From the NCBI GenBank assembly GCA_004380135.1, contig QXCR01000006.1, forward strand, positions 310,001 through 374,000: a stretch of DNA of 64,000 nt, written 5' to 3'. Numbering within the stretch: position 1 is the first letter of the stretch; the number at the start of each line of letters is the position of its first letter. The notes under the pieces were generated by a model, which was not told where the DNA came from, ran no database searches, and was given only the letters and a program-made list of their open reading frames with translations. The stretch is from Stemphylium vesicarium (taxonomy: Eukaryota > Ascomycota > Dothideomycetes > Pleosporales > Pleosporaceae). Positions 22,961 to 33,620 of the stretch are shown here, one piece after another. The position numbers and the translations under genes are program-made.

Positions 22961-24170
22961 CAGGCCGAAGTTGTATGGGCGGTTTACACTGAGAGGTTTT
23001 GGTGAGCACGCTGCGAAAACAGCGAGGACCGCAAAGGACCCTCACAGCGCGGCCAGGCAGCTCGACCGCATTAGGTAAGCACGCTTGTTTTGCGGCCATG
23101 CCATAGCACACGCACCCGGACCACCACCCCTCCTTTCTCCAACGGAAGCTGCGCTCCCTCACCGCACAAGCAGTCGGCCGGGCGCCAGGGTTTGCAGTCC
23201 TCTTGTGCTTGTGCTGGACACGCAAATTTCTACCTGGCGATGAGGCCGCTGGGGGGAGAAGGCCCGTCTCCGCGACCTGCTCCCACTGACGGTGATGGCG
23301 CGCACACCGGGCCACTGTCACCCATCTCTCCCACCCCCCTCGCGGGCGACACGGGCGCATCTCATGCTCGGGCGCCCTTTGGTTCTTTCCTGGCGAGTTT
23401 CAAGTTTGGTTAGATTGCACGCAGAAGAGCATGGTCTACCATTCGTTGGACGCATGAGAAGCGGCCCTGGTTGACGTTATCTTCCATAGCGCGGCTGGCT
23501 GATGTTCTTCCCCGAGCACCAAAGCACCCAGCATCCAGTCGCGTACCTTGCCCGCCTACTGAGAGAGTCCTGCAGCCCGGTTAGATGTTCTCACCAGACA
23601 CTCGCTACACGTTACTGGACCTAACCTGCCAGCCTACCTGTTGTGGCTGACCCCGCAGCATGTCGAGTCCATGCCATGGTGATGGCCAGCCTATGCGCCC
23701 GCTTTCGGCCATGCACCCAAGCCTTGCCGTCAACGCTGCGCACTTGACACTACGCCCGGTCTGGAGGCGGAAAGGCGGAATCTCTTGATAGCCGTGAAAG
23801 GCTCACAGAACGGGCAGGCTCGCCTAGACCGCGCCTTCCCAAACTGCCGCGACGTGCTACAGGCACTACCGCCGCTATCCAAACTTGACCGGCCCGTCAG
23901 AAGTTCGGCAGGGGCCACAATGCTCCCGTTCGCAGTCGGCCGCCGTCACTTTGGCAGCGCGCGCGCGACATTAAAGGATGGTACCATTGCTCTAGCAACA
24001 GCCACGACGTTTTCCGTCAACAAACACTAGCAGAACATTGTGCATTAGCCATCGCAACCTGATACCACCGCACGTCTTGGTAATACTGTAAAGTTTTATT
24101 GCATGGTATCCAGCGCACCAAATGATTGTCGGCATCCTGTCATACTCCCCCGGGCCTCGTCAATGCAGCC
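22961..24170. other. Intergenic upstream of NHP6 and 3' flank of CENP-H gene
   Basis: This is GC-rich sequence holding the distal NHP6 upstream region and the CENP-H 3' flank. I examined the short open frames on both strands and support none. Confidence 0.45.
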
Positions 24171-25031
24171 TCAACCATCCTCTTCGTCTTCCATAACAAG
24201 CTCGGTCAGGCCATCATCTGCAGCCCAGTTGATCCCGCTGCCGACAATCATGCCTGACAATATCCCCCTCAATGTCTTCACTCTTCGCCTTGAATCCTTC
24301 AGCTGCTTATCGACAGCATCCACCTGGCTGCGCAACTGCGGGTCTTCAATGTCCCGTACCGATTGCGCCTTCATCTCTTCAGCCAAAGCAAGCATCGTCT
24401 GGGCTAGCTCCCGGTTCTTCTGGTTCGCAACAATGTTTTCTTGTTCTGCCTTACTCAGTGCTTGTGCAGTAGCAGCAAGTTGCGACGTCTGAGAGCCATG
24501 GATCATTGAAACAGTGTCATTTTCGCTGATGAGTGGAAGAATGCGTCTGCAGGCTATTAGATGACTGTCCTTAGGCTGCCCATGTGAGACCAACCTTTCA
24601 GCAAATAGGGCCTGCTCGCCACCATGAACGGCTTTCAATATAGGGTCCATAACTAGCACGTTATGTGTGATTCTGTTCCGTATCTCATACTCAGCCTTCG
24701 CCTCCATAGCTTCGCGTTGCGCTATGGTCAGGCGCTCCTCCAGCAAGTCATCTGGAAGCGCCGAGAAGTCATGCGCTTGTGCTGAATCTTCAATTAATCC
24801 CCTTGAACCTTAACATGTCGGATAATAGAACGTGCCTGACTGTTGTGCTTGAAGGAGGCTCTGTTGCAATTCAAGTTCCTTGAGCTGATCATGGAGCTGC
24901 AGGGCTAGCCTCTCGGTATCAGAGAACGCGAACGCGTCGCTGTGGTTTGTTTGTAGCAAATCCGCGTAGTCGTTTGCATCCTGCACCCTGGCCGTGGCGT
25001 CTTTCATCTCAACATCGCCCTGTGCTGCCAT
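24171..25031 (-). CDS. Kinetochore protein CENP-H (Fta3/Mcm16-like)
   Basis: This is a component of the inner-kinetochore CCAN complex that links centromeric chromatin to the outer kinetochore. Exons 25031-24836, 24787-24595 and 24546-24171 give 254 aa (human CENP-H is 247). The protein is largely coiled coil. The diagnostic C-terminus is ILSGMIVGSGINWAADDGLT, matching the family's LILGS-x-VNWAED ending, then ELVMEDEEDG. Intron 1 (24788-24835, 48 nt) begins GC (TCAG then GCACGT) and ends TTGAAG, a GC-AG intron. Intron 2 (24547-24594, 48 nt) is a multiple of three with a CTAAT branch and TGCAG acceptor. Leaving it in adds 16 residues (270 aa) without a stop. The start is the ATG opening MAAQGDVEMKD. 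Confidence 0.85.
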
Positions 25032-25262
25032 GTTGATCGCAATCTGTCTTGAAGCGTTTTCAAGAATGCGACTGAGACCTTGTCCATCTGACCGGCGCGA
25101 CTTTCACTATGATGCAGTTGCGTGGGGCCCATGCGCCGATCCCTGCATGAACCATCCTTGGCGGTATTTGGTTCCCATGTGCTCACCCTCCAACACTCCA
25201 CACCCCAAATCGCCTCTGGTGCTGCCCCGAAAAGATTCCAACAAGCAGAAGGGCAAGGCCGG
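25032..25262. promoter_or_regulatory. Divergent promoter, CENP-H gene and ATG11
   Basis: There are 231 nt between outward-facing start codons. It is a shared promoter by position; no specific site is claimed. Confidence 0.5.
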
Positions 25263-28200
25263 ATGTCGCTACAGATTGCTGTAGCTCATACGGGCCAGCG
25301 CCTCGACGCTGATCCCGTTGCCTTTACCTCCGTCGATGCGCTCAAGTACTGGATCTCGAGGACCACGGAGATAGCGCCTGAACAACAGGTCTTACTCACC
25401 ACACAAGGGAAGCATGTGAAACTACAGGCACTTCTGACCGAGGTAAAGTGTTGTTATTCCTGTCTCTAATTCATACTAACACGAGTGATTGCAGAAGGAG
25501 ATATTCGTCTTTAGTCGCGAGCTCTCCAACAACCCGCAGGCTGCCATATCCTCCACGCCACTACCCGATCCCTTTACCCCCGACGATGCGCCCAACCACC
25601 TTAGCAAAAACACCGACCTTGGAGCATGGCAGGCCCTATTTCAAGCCCGCCGCGACTGGGCATTTGGGCTCCTCGAGAAGTCGCACTCCATGTCACGCAT
25701 AGCCTCGAAACATTTCGCCGAGCAAGCCACCATCGAGCGAGGTACACAAGTCGCAGTAGGAAACCATGACGCGCACATCAAGGGGTTGGAGCAAAAGTAC
25801 CAGGCTGCGAGGGAGTGGTATGACGGAGTAGAGAAGGAGGCCGGGGATAACCTGCAAAGGCTGGACGGGGACTTTGAACAATTAGGGACCGTTTCAGCCA
25901 TCCTCAACTTCAAGCGCTTCTTGGCCAGGGAGATGCGGTCTACGAAGAATGTACCAAACAGTGTGATTGTTCGTGAGACGCTCCAAGACTTCCTCGACGT
26001 TGAAGCAGTCAAGATGGCTACAGCGACCAGCCAGCGCGTGCGAGAGTCTTTCAGGAAGCGCATGGATAAGATGAGCATGCAGCTGGAGAAAATCGGGGCA
26101 GACTACAACGAGTTGCTGAACGCCGTCGGCCAGGGCCAGAGTCGATCTATTGTGGACGATACCGAAGAGCCGACTCGCCTATATAATGAAATCGACGCCG
26201 TGGCAAAGAAGGTTGAATCAGATTATGAACATGTAATGGGCTTGGAGGCAAGCTCGAAATCGGTTGCGCAAGTCTCCAAGATGGCCTTGTTGCATACTCG
26301 CAATTTCCTACCAGCCATACAAGAATACAGTGTAGAGATGAGCGACCTAGTGCGTCGCGCTGTTGAACAAAAGAACTCGGCAATCAGGAACTCGGTCGAG
26401 AGCATGCAGGGCATTGCGACAATCGAATCCGTTATAGCGAGCATGGGCGCAGACCTGGAACAAATCAGCATACCACAAGAGGGCGTCGCAGCCTTCGAAC
26501 TCATCTCCCTAGTTGGTCGCTTGCCATACGTATACGGTACGCTGCTTGTGGAAGCCGTTCGAAGGCGGGAGTGGATGGAGAGAATGGAGAGAGATACGTC
26601 ATCACTTGCCGAAGAAATGGCGACCTTTCAAGAAGAAGAGGAGCGACGGCGTAAGAGGTGGCTGAAACCTATTGCCGATGTCGTCAACTTGGATGCTGTA
26701 CAAGGAGGTACACTAGGGTTTGAAATGAATGTACAACCAGAAAAGACGGTCTGGCCTACAGTTTCCCGGGATGAGCTTCTAGACTACCTCAAAGATCTGC
26801 AGAGGCTGGATGGCCAACAATCTGAAGCTGAAGCATTTTCACAGGCCATCAAAGATCTGGACCGCCCCACCAAGCAACAGATCAAGCGCGCCAAGAACTT
26901 CAAGATGGGAAGTGTACATGAGCCAGCCTTCGGCAGAGGCTCACAACTCATGGTGCGAGGCGATGACGAGCTACGCGTATTGAAAGAAGGCAATGCTAAA
27001 CTCGAAGATGAGTTGAGGGGCTACAAGAGCCGCGTTCGCCGCCTTGAAGATCTAGTGCATCGCCAGAACACCATCAGTAGGTTCTCTATAGGGGGTGGAC
27101 CACCGTCATTTGGCATCCCCGAATCGAGTGAGCCCCCAACTCCTACCGCCCGCATGGCTTCCCCAAGACCTCAAGAGGAGCATTCTAGACGGTCCTCGAT
27201 CTCGTCTAGACGACTTTCCACAAATACAGGACAAGAAGACAAACGTCGCATCCTCCGCCTCGAACAAGAGCTTGCAGCGGAGAAGGATGCCCGTGTGAAA
27301 CTTGAGAAGGATGCGCAGGCGCGGAGAGACGAGGACGCGGATCAACAGCGTCGATTTGAGGAAGCAATGTCTACCAAGAATAACATCATGGAGAACATGC
27401 GAGCGCAACAAAAGGAGTTCACCGAAGAGCGAAAGGCGCTTGAAGACGAAATTAGAGCGTACAAGGCTAGGATCGAAGAGGCTGAAGATGAGTTGGATCG
27501 GGTTTTGGGAAGCCGCGATAACGAGCGAACTGGTATCGACGCCAGGGTACAAGAACTCGTTTCCGAGCTCGAGCAAACACGCAAACAAGCTGCTCAACAG
27601 AGCAAGAGCGCCAATGAGCAAATTGAGGCACTCCAGGCCGAGCTCGTGGACCGCAAAGCTGTCAAGGCTCAGGAAGTTGACTCATTGACCGCGGCTTTCA
27701 CTCATCTCTCCCCTGATACCACCGTACCGGATGACTACTCCTCGCTTGTTGAGCAGCTTGAGAACCTGGCTATACGGTCGCTAAACCATCAAAAAGAACT
27801 CCAACAGGCTGTGACGATGGCCAAATCAGACAACGAGAATGCCCATGCCAGGCTTGAACAACAGGAGAATGAATTCAACACCAAGCTTGCTGAGCACGAG
27901 AAGGAGGCTGCGTCTGTGCGATCAGAGCTCGATGCAGAGAAGGCAAGAGTGGCTTCGGTTACTGCAGAACTTGAAGAGGAACGAAACCACCTGCACGAGC
28001 TGCGGTCCAAGTTTGCTGATGGAGAGACTGGCTCTGAAGCTCTGCGAAGGCGAGTCGAGGAAGAAGAAGCCAAGGTCGGCCGTCTGCAGACAGAGTTGGC
28101 TGAGAAGAACTCCCACGCCAACAGCCTCGATGTCGAGCTCATGCGGGTGGAGAAGAAGTTGCGCAAACTCGAGGAGGTGGATTCGTCGCGCACTCACGAA

Positions 28201-29394
28201 CGTATGAATCGTGCAAAGGATCTCAGTCAGCGTCTATACACACAACATGAACGCCTAATCCGTCTATTAGAAGCACTCGGATTTGTTATTACACATGAGA
28301 ATGGCGAGATGGTACTCCAACGGGCTTCCAGGCTCGGTGGCAGCACCGTCATGACCGTCATGACCGACACCAGCGCAGGGCTCAGTCGAAGCACCACGAC
28401 GCCGTCGCCTACTCCCCTCAAGCGCTTCCTTGAAGACGTAGGGGATTTACATTTCCTTCAATGGACGGAAGCGACGAGCCCGGAAGAAGAAGACCAACGA
28501 TACCAGGAGCTGATATCCAAGCTGGAGCTCTTCAATCTTGAGACCTTCAGCGATGCAGTGGCGAAGCGCATGCGGGATATGGAGCACACAGCACGAAAAT
28601 GGCAAAAGGAAGCAAGAGCATATCGCGACAAAGCACATCGATTCCAGGCAGACTCACACGACAAGATCGCATATCGCTCGTTTAAAGAAGGCGATCTTGC
28701 GCTTTTCTTGCCCACACGCAACAATGCGCACCGCCCCTGGGCGGCCTTCAATGTAGGAGCTCCACACTTCTTCCTTCGGGAACAAGATACGCATCGACTA
28801 GGAGGCAAAGAGTGGCTCGTTGCACGCATATCAAAAGTGGAAGAGCGCGTTGTCGACCTCTCCAAAACTCTGGATGGTGCACCTCGTGCATCCTTGGACG
28901 ACCGTTCCGTCGCATCGAGCAACGCAGTATCATTTGAGGACGACAATCCATTTGAGCTCTCGGACGGACTGCGCTGGTACTTGCTGGAAGCCACTGAAGA
29001 GAAACCCATGGCACCCGGAACACCAGGCATCAAGGGTACTGTGACCGTTAAAAGCAGTCTTGAGTCAGGGCAAGGTGAGATGCAAAAGGCGAAGAAAAAG
29101 GCATCCATGGATCCAGCTACCCAACTCGGCAAGTCGCTCGATAGCCGTCGCAGCAGCGGCACCAGTAAGAAAAGTGCTCCACTGGTCGGCAGGCACAACT
29201 CAACGGACGCACTCTCGCCTGCCGAACGCGTCGATCCCAACATCGACTCAGCAACTGCTACACGAGGGGGGAGCCCAGCAGGTGGACATGGCCCAAGTAA
29301 TTTGAGGGAGACCGAGACCAATGGATCCGGAGCTGGCAGGACAGCCGATGATGGAGTTGGGGGCAATGTGCGCGACCTGCTCTGGGGACCTTAG
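25263..29394 (+). CDS. ATG11: Autophagy-related scaffold protein Atg11
   Basis: This large coiled-coil scaffold assembles the pre-autophagosomal structure for selective autophagy (pexophagy, mitophagy, Cvt-type pathways) by binding cargo receptors, Atg1 and Atg9. Exons 25263-25442 and 25495-29394 with a 52-nt intron give 1359 aa. The N-terminal ubiquitin-like part (SLQIAVAHTGQRLDADPVAF) leads into the conserved Atg11 body (DLGAWQALFQARRDWAFGLL, ILNFKRFLAREM). A coiled coil occupies roughly residues 500-990. The conserved C-terminal Atg11 domain follows: YRSFKEGDLALFLPTRN, RPWAAFNVGAPHFFLREQD, EWLVARISKVEERVVD and NPFELSDGLRWYLLEAT. The frame ends VRDLLWGP then TAG. A competing terminal exon lies just downstream. 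Confidence 0.93.
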
Positions 29395-29407
29395 GTTTGC
29401 GCTTCAT

Positions 29408-29698
29408 GTAAATCTAAGCTCCCCTCACTCCATCTCAATATCTCAGCTAACATCTCGATAGGTAACTGCTTCTCACTATCCGTCTCATCAACGCAAATCA
29501 TCTATGCCCGCTCTACTATCCAGCCTACGGTCAATGAATACGTCTCCTGTCAAGCAAAGAGTAGGGAGTCAGGCCGACCTCAGGACTGCAAGCCCGAATG
29601 CCAGCCAAGCGAGGTCGCCGTTGGCGAGGAAGGGTAGTATCTGGGACAGCTTTTTCCAGTACGATATCGAGTACCAAGGAAAAGCACCAAAGAAATAA
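29408..29698 (+). CDS. Possible alternative 3'-terminal exon of ATG11 or separate small gene
   Basis: A convincing 3' splice site (GCTAACATCTCGATAG) ends at 29461. From 29462 a frame is open for 78 codons without any ATG being needed, ending GKAPKK and stop at 29698. It is Ser/Arg-rich, then has a compact GSIWDSFFQYDIEYQGK motif. Its phase would be 0 relative to ATG11. The nearest phase-0 GT in ATG11 is at 29368 (GTGCGC, weak donor), which would replace VRDLLWGP. A better-looking donor at 29408 (GTAAAT) lies after the ATG11 TAG and enters in another frame. Alternatively this is an independent 64-codon gene starting at the ATG at 29504. I cannot decide between these. Confidence 0.4.
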
Positions 29699-31523
29699 GG
29701 ACACAGAAAAGTGTACGACATGTCTTCGCATTTTTATCGCATAGTCAGCGTTAATTCGTCTACACACGGCAGAAGGCGAATGCGCCATTATAGAAGTTCA
29801 CAAGCCATGGGTCAAAGGTTTTTATGTATCACTATGGGAAATAGGGGGAAACAGGCTACAAGCATCGGAAACAACGAGAGCAATTTAATTTCACACATTA
29901 CATCACAACTATCGTCATCTCGCCTGATGTCTACAGATCACCCCCCTCACCCGATGATACTATTGTACTCACTGACCTTACGTACGACTCAGTCACTCGA
30001 CCATCGCACCACTCGGTACCGACTCCATCATCGTTCCCACAGTCGACCTCCCTCAGGGTCCGGCCAACTCCACAAAAGTCGGCATTGCATGCATGAAGAT
30101 CATCACTGTTCCCCGCACATGCCCTTTAACGCGTCAACTGTACTTCGTATTCTTATTTCCCTGCTGATCTCGTGATGAGAGAATTGCAAGTCGACGGCAT
30201 ATTCCGGTACATGATCGCCTCAGCGCCAGAGAAGAGAGTACCATGGTACACAGGTACATGCGACGAGCTCTAGCCTGGTGCTCACGCGACGCAGTGGCTC
30301 TACGTTTGTTTTGACGCACCGGTGCGAAAAGGCTTGAGCTGCGGTGTGAAGGAGAGAGAGGAAAAAAAAGACTTAGCTAGTCGATCAGCGGCGTGGGGAA
30401 ATGCTTGGTACAGGTCGTGGTATGATGTATGTCATGCTCAAGTCCGTTGGACATGGTGCGGTTTAGAGGGGAAAGCGGTTGCATTGCGACGTGGAGCTTC
30501 TGCTACGCCTTCGATGCTACCTCGAAGCTGGGTGGAACGTTATTCCGTGTTTTACCGTTGGATTCGAGTATGTCATATAGTATGTGGCTGCTGTGACGTG
30601 GTCGATGTAACATTGTACATGTGCGTTTACCACTGCGGTGGTTGAGTAGAGTACGTGGGTGACAGGGTAATACATGCTCATATCACAAATGACACTCAAA
30701 CGCAACGCAACACAGGACAAGAAACAAGGCTGTGCCCCAGATATGCTTAGCATGCTTGTTTTCGCTTCTGATCATCTGTGGAAGGTTCCTTCAGCTCGCA
30801 CCTATCCCATCGATCAACCAAGCTCGTCACTCGCTGCACGGCCACTCTACCAAACTTTCACTCCAGCAGCGTCACCAACGACAGATAAGCATGTCAATTG
30901 CAGGCTTAGCAAAGCCTTATCATACTTCGCGCCACTGCCCCATGTTTCTTGGATGCTTATTCCCCTGATGACAACATTCCCGGGGGTCTTTCCAAGGCCC
31001 GAACCTGAAGTTGCGATCACCGCGACGATCATCCAAGGCCAGGAATCTGCATCCCCGACCCAAAGTCAACCCAAACCTTCGCACAGACCAGAGAAGATGG
31101 ACGGGATAAGCAAGACACGTTTTGCTTGGTAGAGCTTATCCAGCCCCACGACGTAAGCTTATATTCCCCATTTCGGGTGCCCTGGGAGCGGACAGCATTT
31201 TCGTATGGAAGTTTCCACTAGCACTTTTCTCGTTCCGACCCAACGAGGCTAAACCTTGTTTATCACCTTGCGATGGATGCTGACTGGCGATTAACGTGCG
31301 CACAAGCCCCCCGTCTCACCGAAAGCTTAAACGTGTACGAACCGAGGGAAGAAAAAGGACACCTAGGGCATCATTCGATGCGAAAGTGAGAAGTCAGATG
31401 GACCGAGGATGTATAAATGTGCCAATGTCGATCACGAAAAACAGTCGTAGGCGAGATGTTTTCTAGGGTGCATCCTGTTGTTCCCGTTTCGCATAATATG
31501 ATAACCGAGTATGTTTAAGGCTG

Positions 31524-31556
<33 letters not shown>

Positions 31557-33014
31557 CTCTGCCGACGGGCGAACACGGCCGTGCTAGAAGGACCGCGGTC
31601 GCCGCGGTCTTACACAAACCAGGCCAGCCGCCAGCGCCAGCGGAGCGGAGGCCCCGGTTACCCAGCGGTGTGTAAACTCCCCAGGCAAAAAAGACCAGTA
31701 TCCGCAACAGCATGCAAGTACCGGGGCTTGGCAGTGACGAGGGGTTGAAATATGCATGCTAGCTGCTGTATGCGTTGCGAGGTGCAGACAAGATGCAGGT
31801 ATGACTGCGGGTGGGTATCGATAGCGCAGAAGAAACGATGACGCGTCTGTGCAGAAAAGGGCAGGTAGAGTGTAGAATGACTGTTTGTCTTGTGAGGGGG
31901 AGGTGTGGCACAGCTCAGGTAGGATAGGGCACAGAAGTGTGGCACAGGTTCGTCAGCACGAGGGGCGGAAGTGTGGCACCAGTGTGTCTGCAGCTGCATG
32001 CTTTTTCTCTTGGGAGGCGGCAACGGCAGGGACAGGCAAGGAGGAGTTTGAGCGGGGCTCGATGATTTTTGTTTCCGGTGTAAATCATACTTTCTTGGCG
32101 GCTGCAATTTTCGCGATTGAGTGGAGGGGCAAAAGAGCGAGCGAGCGGTGAAACAATGTGCGGTGTGTGAAAAATCCATCTATAGCACGCAACACACACG
32201 TAAGAATTTGGTGATGGCAAATATAATGGCATTTCCAACAAACAGGCTAGCTTCCAGAATAATCAAAATCTCCACCGAGTCATTCATGCGATTCGTGAAG
32301 ATGCGTAGTCGGGAGCAACAAGCGGGAAAAAGAACAAGCGAAGAACGTGCGGCGGCGGTGACAACAGCGCCTGTGCTTCTCGCGCGAAACGGTTTTCTTC
32401 GCCATGTGGTTTTTGGCTGCGTGGCAGCCCAACGCCAAGAAAACCCATCAATAAACCCAGAACAAGGAGCGGAGCAGATTGCTGGTTGCCCATGCAATCT
32501 TCGTGAGTGTTCGCCCCGAACCCCCCACCCTAAAAGCATTCCCTGTCTTTTTTCGTATAAACGCCGCGGCCGAAATAAGAGCGCATATGTACCCGTCGCC
32601 GGGGCATGTTCGTGCGCGAGAATGCAAGTGCAGTATGGGTATCCAAAGTAGAGATGAGATGTAAAACCAGAACGCGCTAATCGATGCCAAGGTAAAGCAG
32701 ATACAGGAAGTGAAGAGTGGAGTAGTGGTGACGGTGAGTTGAGATGTTTGGCCGAGCAGCAGCTGAAAGGTGTGGCTGGTGACTTCCTCTCCGCGGGGGC
32801 CGATGCGAATGCGCATGTGATTGTGGCATCGTGATGTTCTCCCGGGCCGAGGGCTGTGGTAATGTGGATCCGGCGGAGAACCGCTTTCTCAGCCACGGTC
32901 TAGACCTGCATAACTTGGCCCTCACCAGGGCTATCCAGACTACCAAGAGAGGAGATGTTCGCTGTGCAGTTGACCAACTGACGTGGCCAAAGCAAGCGCA
33001 ATGTCGACGTTGCT
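29699..33014. other. Gene-poor stretch with a TG microsatellite
   Basis: I find no supported gene in these 3.3 kb. Open frames on both strands are below about 240 codons, lack recognisable domains, and overlap one another. A TG dinucleotide repeat lies at 31526-31554. Around 31900-31980 the word gtgtggcac recurs several times. Confidence 0.5.
31526..31554. repeat. (TG)n microsatellite
   Basis: This is an uninterrupted run of about 14.5 TG units seen directly in the sequence, in non-coding DNA. It is likely length-polymorphic between strains. Confidence 0.97.
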
Positions 33015-33620
33015 TCATCTGAAGATGGTGGAGATGCGCTTGGTGCGCTGTCGCACGCGCGAGAGCATGTTGGCCTTGTACGGCTCTGAGCCCATGGGCA
33101 TGGAGACCGAGGGGTGTCGAACGCTGGTGTAGTCGCTGCCCGAGGTGTCACTCGGGCTTCCGCCAGTGTTGCTCTCGTTGTCGTCCTCTCGTACGGCGGG
33201 GTATGGTGAATCGGCAGAGGGGAAAAAGTAGGCGTCTAGGCGAGAGTTCATGGCGCGGTTCTTCTCCGACGCAGCTGTGACGAGACTGCTCTTGCTGCCC
33301 ACGCTGGTAGCGCTGTCGGTGCGAGTGATGTTGTCGAGGCGAATGTCCCGACGGGCTGCGTTCAATGAGGTGGAGTGTGCGCGGGCAAGACCTGATAGAG
33401 ATCCGACTGGTGGTGCTGGGCCGTCACCAATGAGCTTGTACTCGAACTCGGAAACGTGGCCATGGCAGTAAGGGCAGTGGTCGCACTTGACCTCCCACCC
33501 TGAGATTCCCAGCTTCTTTCCACATGTGGAGAGGTTGCTAGAAGGGCTGCATGGGCGGACGAGATGGTACCAGCGGTGCTGGCACGGAAGGACCGTGACG
33601 CAAAGTTCGGCGACGCACAT
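33015..33620 (-). CDS. Small Cys-rich conserved-looking hypothetical protein
   Basis: This is a single-exon frame of 201 aa starting at MCVAELCVTVLPCQHRW; the frame is also open upstream to 33764. The first 55 residues hold about eight Cys and three His (C2, C7, C13, H15, H19, C24, C33, C46, C49, C52, H54), including a CDHCPYCHG cluster, suggesting a metal-binding module. The rest is Ser/Thr-rich and low complexity, with a basic end (RVRQRTKRISTIFR). The Cys/His block followed by a disordered tail looks like a real protein, and the ATG has A at -3. I recognise no named family. It may be a degenerate zinc finger, but this is inference. Confidence 0.6.
   Translation of the reverse strand: MCVAELCVTVLPCQHRWYHLVRPCSPSSNLSTCGKKLGISGWEVKCDHCPYCHGHVSEFEYKLIGDGPAPPVGSLSGLARAHSTSLNAARRDIRLDNITRTDSATSVGSKSSLVTAASEKNRAMNSRLDAYFFPSADSPYPAVREDDNESNTGGSPSDTSGSDYTSVRHPSVSMPMGSEPYKANMLSRVRQRTKRISTIFR

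Noticed and set aside
28458..29366. 302-codon open frame antisense to ATG11
   Set aside because: Ser-rich shadow of the Glu/Arg-rich coiled-coil coding strand; no domain, no splice logic.
32180..32896. 238-codon open frame on the minus strand
   Set aside because: Overlaps several other frames of similar quality; no domain or splice support.
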